A stretch of DNA of 14,050 nucleotides from Clostridia bacterium (GTDB lineage: Bacteria; Bacillota; Clostridia; Oscillospirales; Acutalibacteraceae). Below the pieces are notes generated by a model. It saw only the letters and a program-made list of their open reading frames with translations. It was not told the origin of the DNA and did not search any database. The DNA is taken from NCBI GenBank assembly GCA_024689165.1, contig JAILDS010000050.1, positions 1-14,050 of the forward strand. Direction: 5' to 3'. Each line of letters opens with the position of its first letter. Position 1 is the first letter of the stretch. Both the position numbers and the translations under genes were made by a program. This document shows, in pieces, positions 11,587 through 14,050 of the stretch.

Positions 11587-12573
11587 TTGGCATTCACTGA
11601 ATTGAAAAACGTTCGCGGGGAAGATATCGGCCAGCAGGAAGGCTTCGCGCTCGTAAAGGCCTGCGACAAAAAGATCGACAAGAACAGGAACCCCTACCTC
11701 GACATGGTGCTCTTCGACGGAGAGACGGAGTTCGCCTCGAAATTCTGGGACTATGACCCGACCGCCGGCTACGAGCCGAAGGTCAACACGATCGTCAAGG
11801 TCCGCGGCGTAAAGGGAGAGTACAAGAACAAGCCTCAGTTCAAGGTCACGAGGATCCGCGACATCACCGAGCTCGACCCTGTCTCGAAGGAGGACTTCAT
11901 CGTCCACTCAAGGAATACCGGCGAAGAGATGTTTTCGGCGATAACGGCCGTCGTGGACGGGTTTTCCGACCCGGACCTCAAAAGGCTGACCGCGGCGGCG
12001 CTGACCGAGTTCCGCGACAGGATCATCGAGCTTCCGGCGGCAAACAAGCTCCACCACGCCCAGCTCGGCGGGCTGCTTACTCATACGCTGACTATGCTGC
12101 GCGTCGCGCAGGCGCTTTGCGGCATCTACGTCAGCCTTGACGCCGACCTGCTCTTCACGGGAGTTATCCTGCACGACCTCGAGAAAAGCTCCGAGTTCGT
12201 CATAAACGACCTCGGGCTCGTCGACAGCTATTCCGAAAAGGGCAAGCTGCTCGGGCACCTCTTCATGGGCGCGAGAACGGTCGAGCGCATAGGCAAAGAA
12301 CTCGGGATCGACGAAGAAAAGCTGACCCTCGTCGAGCACATGATCATCTCGCACCACGGCATCCCGGAGTTCGGAGCAGTCGTCAGGCCGCTGTTCCTCG
12401 AGGCGGAGGTCCTCAGCGAGATCGACCTTCTCGACGCGAAGATATTCGAGATCGAATCGGCGACGGCGGAGCTGCGTCCCGGCGAGTTCTCCGCAAAGCA
12501 GTGGGCCCTCGACGACCGCTGCTTCTACCGCCACGGAAGAAAAGAAGTCACCACGGACGTCGATATCCTTTGA
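11587..12573 (+). CDS. YhaM-like 3'-5' exoribonuclease (OB-fold plus HD domain)
   Basis: 328 residues. I chose TTG 11587 because GGAGG (11575-11579) is 7 bases before it; the in-frame TTG at 11581 would leave one base. The OB-fold (about 15-95) holds ALVKACDKKIDKNRNPYLDM and TIVKVRGVKGEYKNKPQFKV. The HD domain has H166 (GGLLTHTL), H196-D197 (VILHDLEK), H224 (LLGHLFMG), H256-H257 (ISHHG) and D284 (EIDLLDAK), the full metal-binding set. YhaM degrades single-stranded RNA (and DNA) from the 3' end with Mn. The usual HD-x-GK is HDLEK here, a Gly to Glu change beside the metal pair. Overlap with the GtrA gene end suggests co-expression. Confidence 0.93.
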   Translation: MAFTELKNVRGEDIGQQEGFALVKACDKKIDKNRNPYLDMVLFDGETEFASKFWDYDPTAGYEPKVNTIVKVRGVKGEYKNKPQFKVTRIRDITELDPVSKEDFIVHSRNTGEEMFSAITAVVDGFSDPDLKRLTAAALTEFRDRIIELPAANKLHHAQLGGLLTHTLTMLRVAQALCGIYVSLDADLLFTGVILHDLEKSSEFVINDLGLVDSYSEKGKLLGHLFMGARTVERIGKELGIDEEKLTLVEHMIISHHGIPEFGAVVRPLFLEAEVLSEIDLLDAKIFEIESATAELRPGEFSAKQWALDDRCFYRHGRKEVTTDVDIL

Positions 12574-12598
12574 CGACCGGGCCGCAAGGCCGTATCAA
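12570..12598 (+). promoter_or_regulatory. likely promoter of the DUF2804 gene
   Basis: TTGACG (12570-12575) overlaps the upstream stop codon; TATCAA (12593-12598) is 17 bp away, with TATAAG at 12602 as an alternative. The spacer holds a GGCC-GCAA-GGCC stem (12580-12591). The leader holds another stem (CTGCCG 12615-12620, CGGCAG 12627-12632) before AGGAGG. Confidence 0.45.
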
Positions 12599-12653
12599 CA
12601 TATAAGATACCCGTCTGCCGCAGAGCCGGCAGCTTACAAAAGGAGGATAAAAA

Positions 12654-13697
12654 ATGTCCGACCGCAACCATGAAGTAACAAAACCGACCCCGCTGCTCGA
12701 TCCTCATGGCGCGCTCACCGAGCCCGGCTGGGCGCGGCAGCTTTACTGGACCTACGACAGAAACGCTATCAGGGCGCCGAAGTTCCGCATCAAGGAGTGG
12801 GACTATTACCTCGTCATCAGCGAGAAGGGCTACGGCTTCGCCTTTACGGTCTCCGACGACGGCTACGTCGGGCTCGAAAGCGTTTCGCTGCTCAACTTCA
12901 ACACGAAGTGGGAGCACACCGAGACCGTCCTCAAGCCCTTCACCATGGGCAAGCTGAAGCTGCCGAGCACTGTCTCCGATGGCACGACCTCCTACCGCGA
13001 CAAGCGGCTGCAGATGGATTTTTACAAGACCCCCGGCAAAAGACGCATACAGGTCAGCTTCAAGAACTTCTGCGACGAAAAACCGCTCTTCGCGGACATC
13101 ACCCTCGACGAGCCGGAGTGCGACAAGCTTGTCATCGCGACCCCCTGGGCGGAGAAGAAGACAGCGTTTTACTACAACTGCAAGATCAACTGCATGAGGG
13201 CTTCCGGCAAGGTGGTTTTCGACGGCGTGACCTACGAGCTCGACCCGAAGACCGACTTCGGCACCCTTGACTGGGGCCGCGGCGTGTGGACCTACGACAA
13301 TACCTGGTACTGGAGCTCCGGCAACTGCGACCTCGACGGCCACGCATTCGGCTTCAACCTCGGCTACGGCTTCGGCGACACGAGCGCCGCGAGCGAGAAC
13401 ATCTTCTTCTACGACGGCGTCGGCTCCAAGCTCGACGACGTGACCTTCGCCATACCCGAAAAGGACGGCGTCAAGCAGTACACCGACCCGTGGACCTTCA
13501 CCTCCTCCGACGGCAGGTTCTACGCCGACTTCGTGCCGATAATGGACAGGGCGGCGAAGATCGACCTGAAGGTGATAATCTCCGACCAGCACCAGGTCTT
13601 CGGGCGCATGACCGGCCACGTCGTGCTCGACGACGGGCGGAGGATCGAGTTCCGCGACCTGCTCTGCTTCGCCGAGGACGTACATAACAAGTACTGA
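12654..13697 (+). CDS. DUF2804 family protein
   Basis: 347 residues, ATG 12654 after AAAGGAGGA. The pattern of DUF2804 is present: the start NHEVTKPTPLLDPHGALTEP GWARQ, then the split barrel strands (RIKEWDYYLVISEKGYGFAF), the central FGTLDWGRGVWTY, and the end (GHVVLDDGRRIEFRDLLCF). Trp, Tyr, Asp and Gly are abundant, as in lipocalin-like or beta-sandwich proteins. There is no signal peptide or membrane helix. The family is widespread in bacteria without known activity; its fold resembles the AttH/tocopherol-cyclase-like beta barrels, so a lipid ligand is possible but unproven. It ends five bases before prmA. Confidence 0.92.
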   Translation: MSDRNHEVTKPTPLLDPHGALTEPGWARQLYWTYDRNAIRAPKFRIKEWDYYLVISEKGYGFAFTVSDDGYVGLESVSLLNFNTKWEHTETVLKPFTMGKLKLPSTVSDGTTSYRDKRLQMDFYKTPGKRRIQVSFKNFCDEKPLFADITLDEPECDKLVIATPWAEKKTAFYYNCKINCMRASGKVVFDGVTYELDPKTDFGTLDWGRGVWTYDNTWYWSSGNCDLDGHAFGFNLGYGFGDTSAASENIFFYDGVGSKLDDVTFAIPEKDGVKQYTDPWTFTSSDGRFYADFVPIMDRAAKIDLKVIISDQHQVFGRMTGHVVLDDGRRIEFRDLLCFAEDVHNKY

Positions 13698-13702
13698 TAC
13701 TT

Positions 13703-14050
13703 ATGGAATACACCGAACTGACGGTAAGCGTCCCGGCGCGCGCCTACGACGACGCCGAGGCTGTGATATGTATGGCCGCGCCTTACGGCTTTTACGCGGA
13801 GGACTACCGCGACCTCGAGCGTGAGGTGCGCGAGATCGCCAATATCGACCTTATCGACGACGCCCTGCTCGCGAAGGACAGGAACGTCTGTATTTTCCAT
13901 GTTTTCGCTCTCGAGGAGGACAACCCCGGCGAGATCGGCGCGTTCATTTCCGAGCGGCTGAAGGCCTGCGGCGTCGATTTCGAGCTGAAGACCGGCGTGA
14001 GCGAGTCCGAGGACTGGCTTAACGGCTGGAAAAAGCACTTCCACCCCATT
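13703..14050 (+). CDS. prmA: ribosomal protein L11 methyltransferase PrmA, N-terminal part
   Basis: The frame opens at ATG 13703 and runs to the right edge: 116 codons, no stop, so the gene is cut. The N-terminal substrate-binding domain is visible: EYTELTVSVPARAYDDAEAV, then GFYAEDYRDL, and the family signature SEDWLNGWKKHFHPI at the edge (compare EEDWANNWKKYF in PrmA). The SAM-binding domain lies beyond the window. PrmA trimethylates L11 of the 50S subunit. There is no clear ribosome site; the start is 5 bases after the DUF2804 stop, so translation is probably coupled. Confidence 0.9.
   Translation, partial: MEYTELTVSVPARAYDDAEAVICMAAPYGFYAEDYRDLEREVREIANIDLIDDALLAKDRNVCIFHVFALEEDNPGEIGAFISERLKACGVDFELKTGVSESEDWLNGWKKHFHPI

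Noticed and set aside
12525..13685. 386-codon - strand open frame opposite DUF2804
   Set aside because: Mirror of the codon bias of a recognised gene; rich in Val/Glu/Ala/Arg repeats with no family pattern.
1..14050. SRP RNA, tRNA genes, CRISPR array, integrase or transposase
   Set aside because: I looked near ffh for the GGAAG-loop SRP domain and elsewhere for tRNA T-loops, regularly spaced repeats and recombinase motifs, and saw none. This was by eye; Infernal and HMM searches would settle it.

Overview
The window reads as a chromosomal segment of a Gram-positive, GC-rich Clostridia, most like the Oscillospiraceae/Ruminococcaceae of the gut. The reasons are the ylxM-ffh-rpsP-khpA order, AGGAGG-type ribosome sites, sigma-A promoters matching TTGACA-17-TATAAT, TTG/GTG starts, and a secreted dockerin protein. 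Almost every gene lies on the + strand.

Bases 1-116 are the 3' end of an unidentified gene X. The next block, about 117-4472, is accessory and clearly AT-richer in places. It holds a four-gene set (zinc ribbon, SHOCT-like protein, zinc ribbon plus membrane helices, two-helix membrane protein with a possible PH-like domain), a secreted dockerin protein, and a Phd/YefM-VapC toxin-antitoxin pair with two operator-like palindromes. The block is bounded by a 60-bp direct repeat: the last 19 codons and stop of gene X reappear at 4473-4532 with 4 mismatches. This suggests a 4.4-kb insertion or duplication between gene X and ylxM.

Bases 4533-6995 are the conserved core: a consensus promoter, a hairpin at the predicted 5' end of the transcript, ylxM (whose best start is a non-canonical ATC), ffh, rpsP and khpA. 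The expected rimM-trmD-rplS do not follow. Instead come a patatin-like lipase overlapping khpA, a glycerophosphodiester phosphodiesterase, and an orphan family-5 solute-binding lipoprotein (6988-10169).

Bases 10170-10900 hold three tiny genes of 32-36 codons (10286, 10520, 10684). Each has a Shine-Dalgarno sequence. They align without gaps over a 17-residue core and look like amphipathic helices, so they form a tandem paralogous peptide family with its own promoters and terminators. This is the best candidate in the window for an undescribed system.

Bases 10904-14050 hold a GtrA-family membrane protein, a YhaM-like OB-fold/HD exoribonuclease, a DUF2804 protein, and the 5' part of prmA, cut by the window edge. 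No tRNA, rRNA, SRP RNA, CRISPR array, integrase or transposase was seen.
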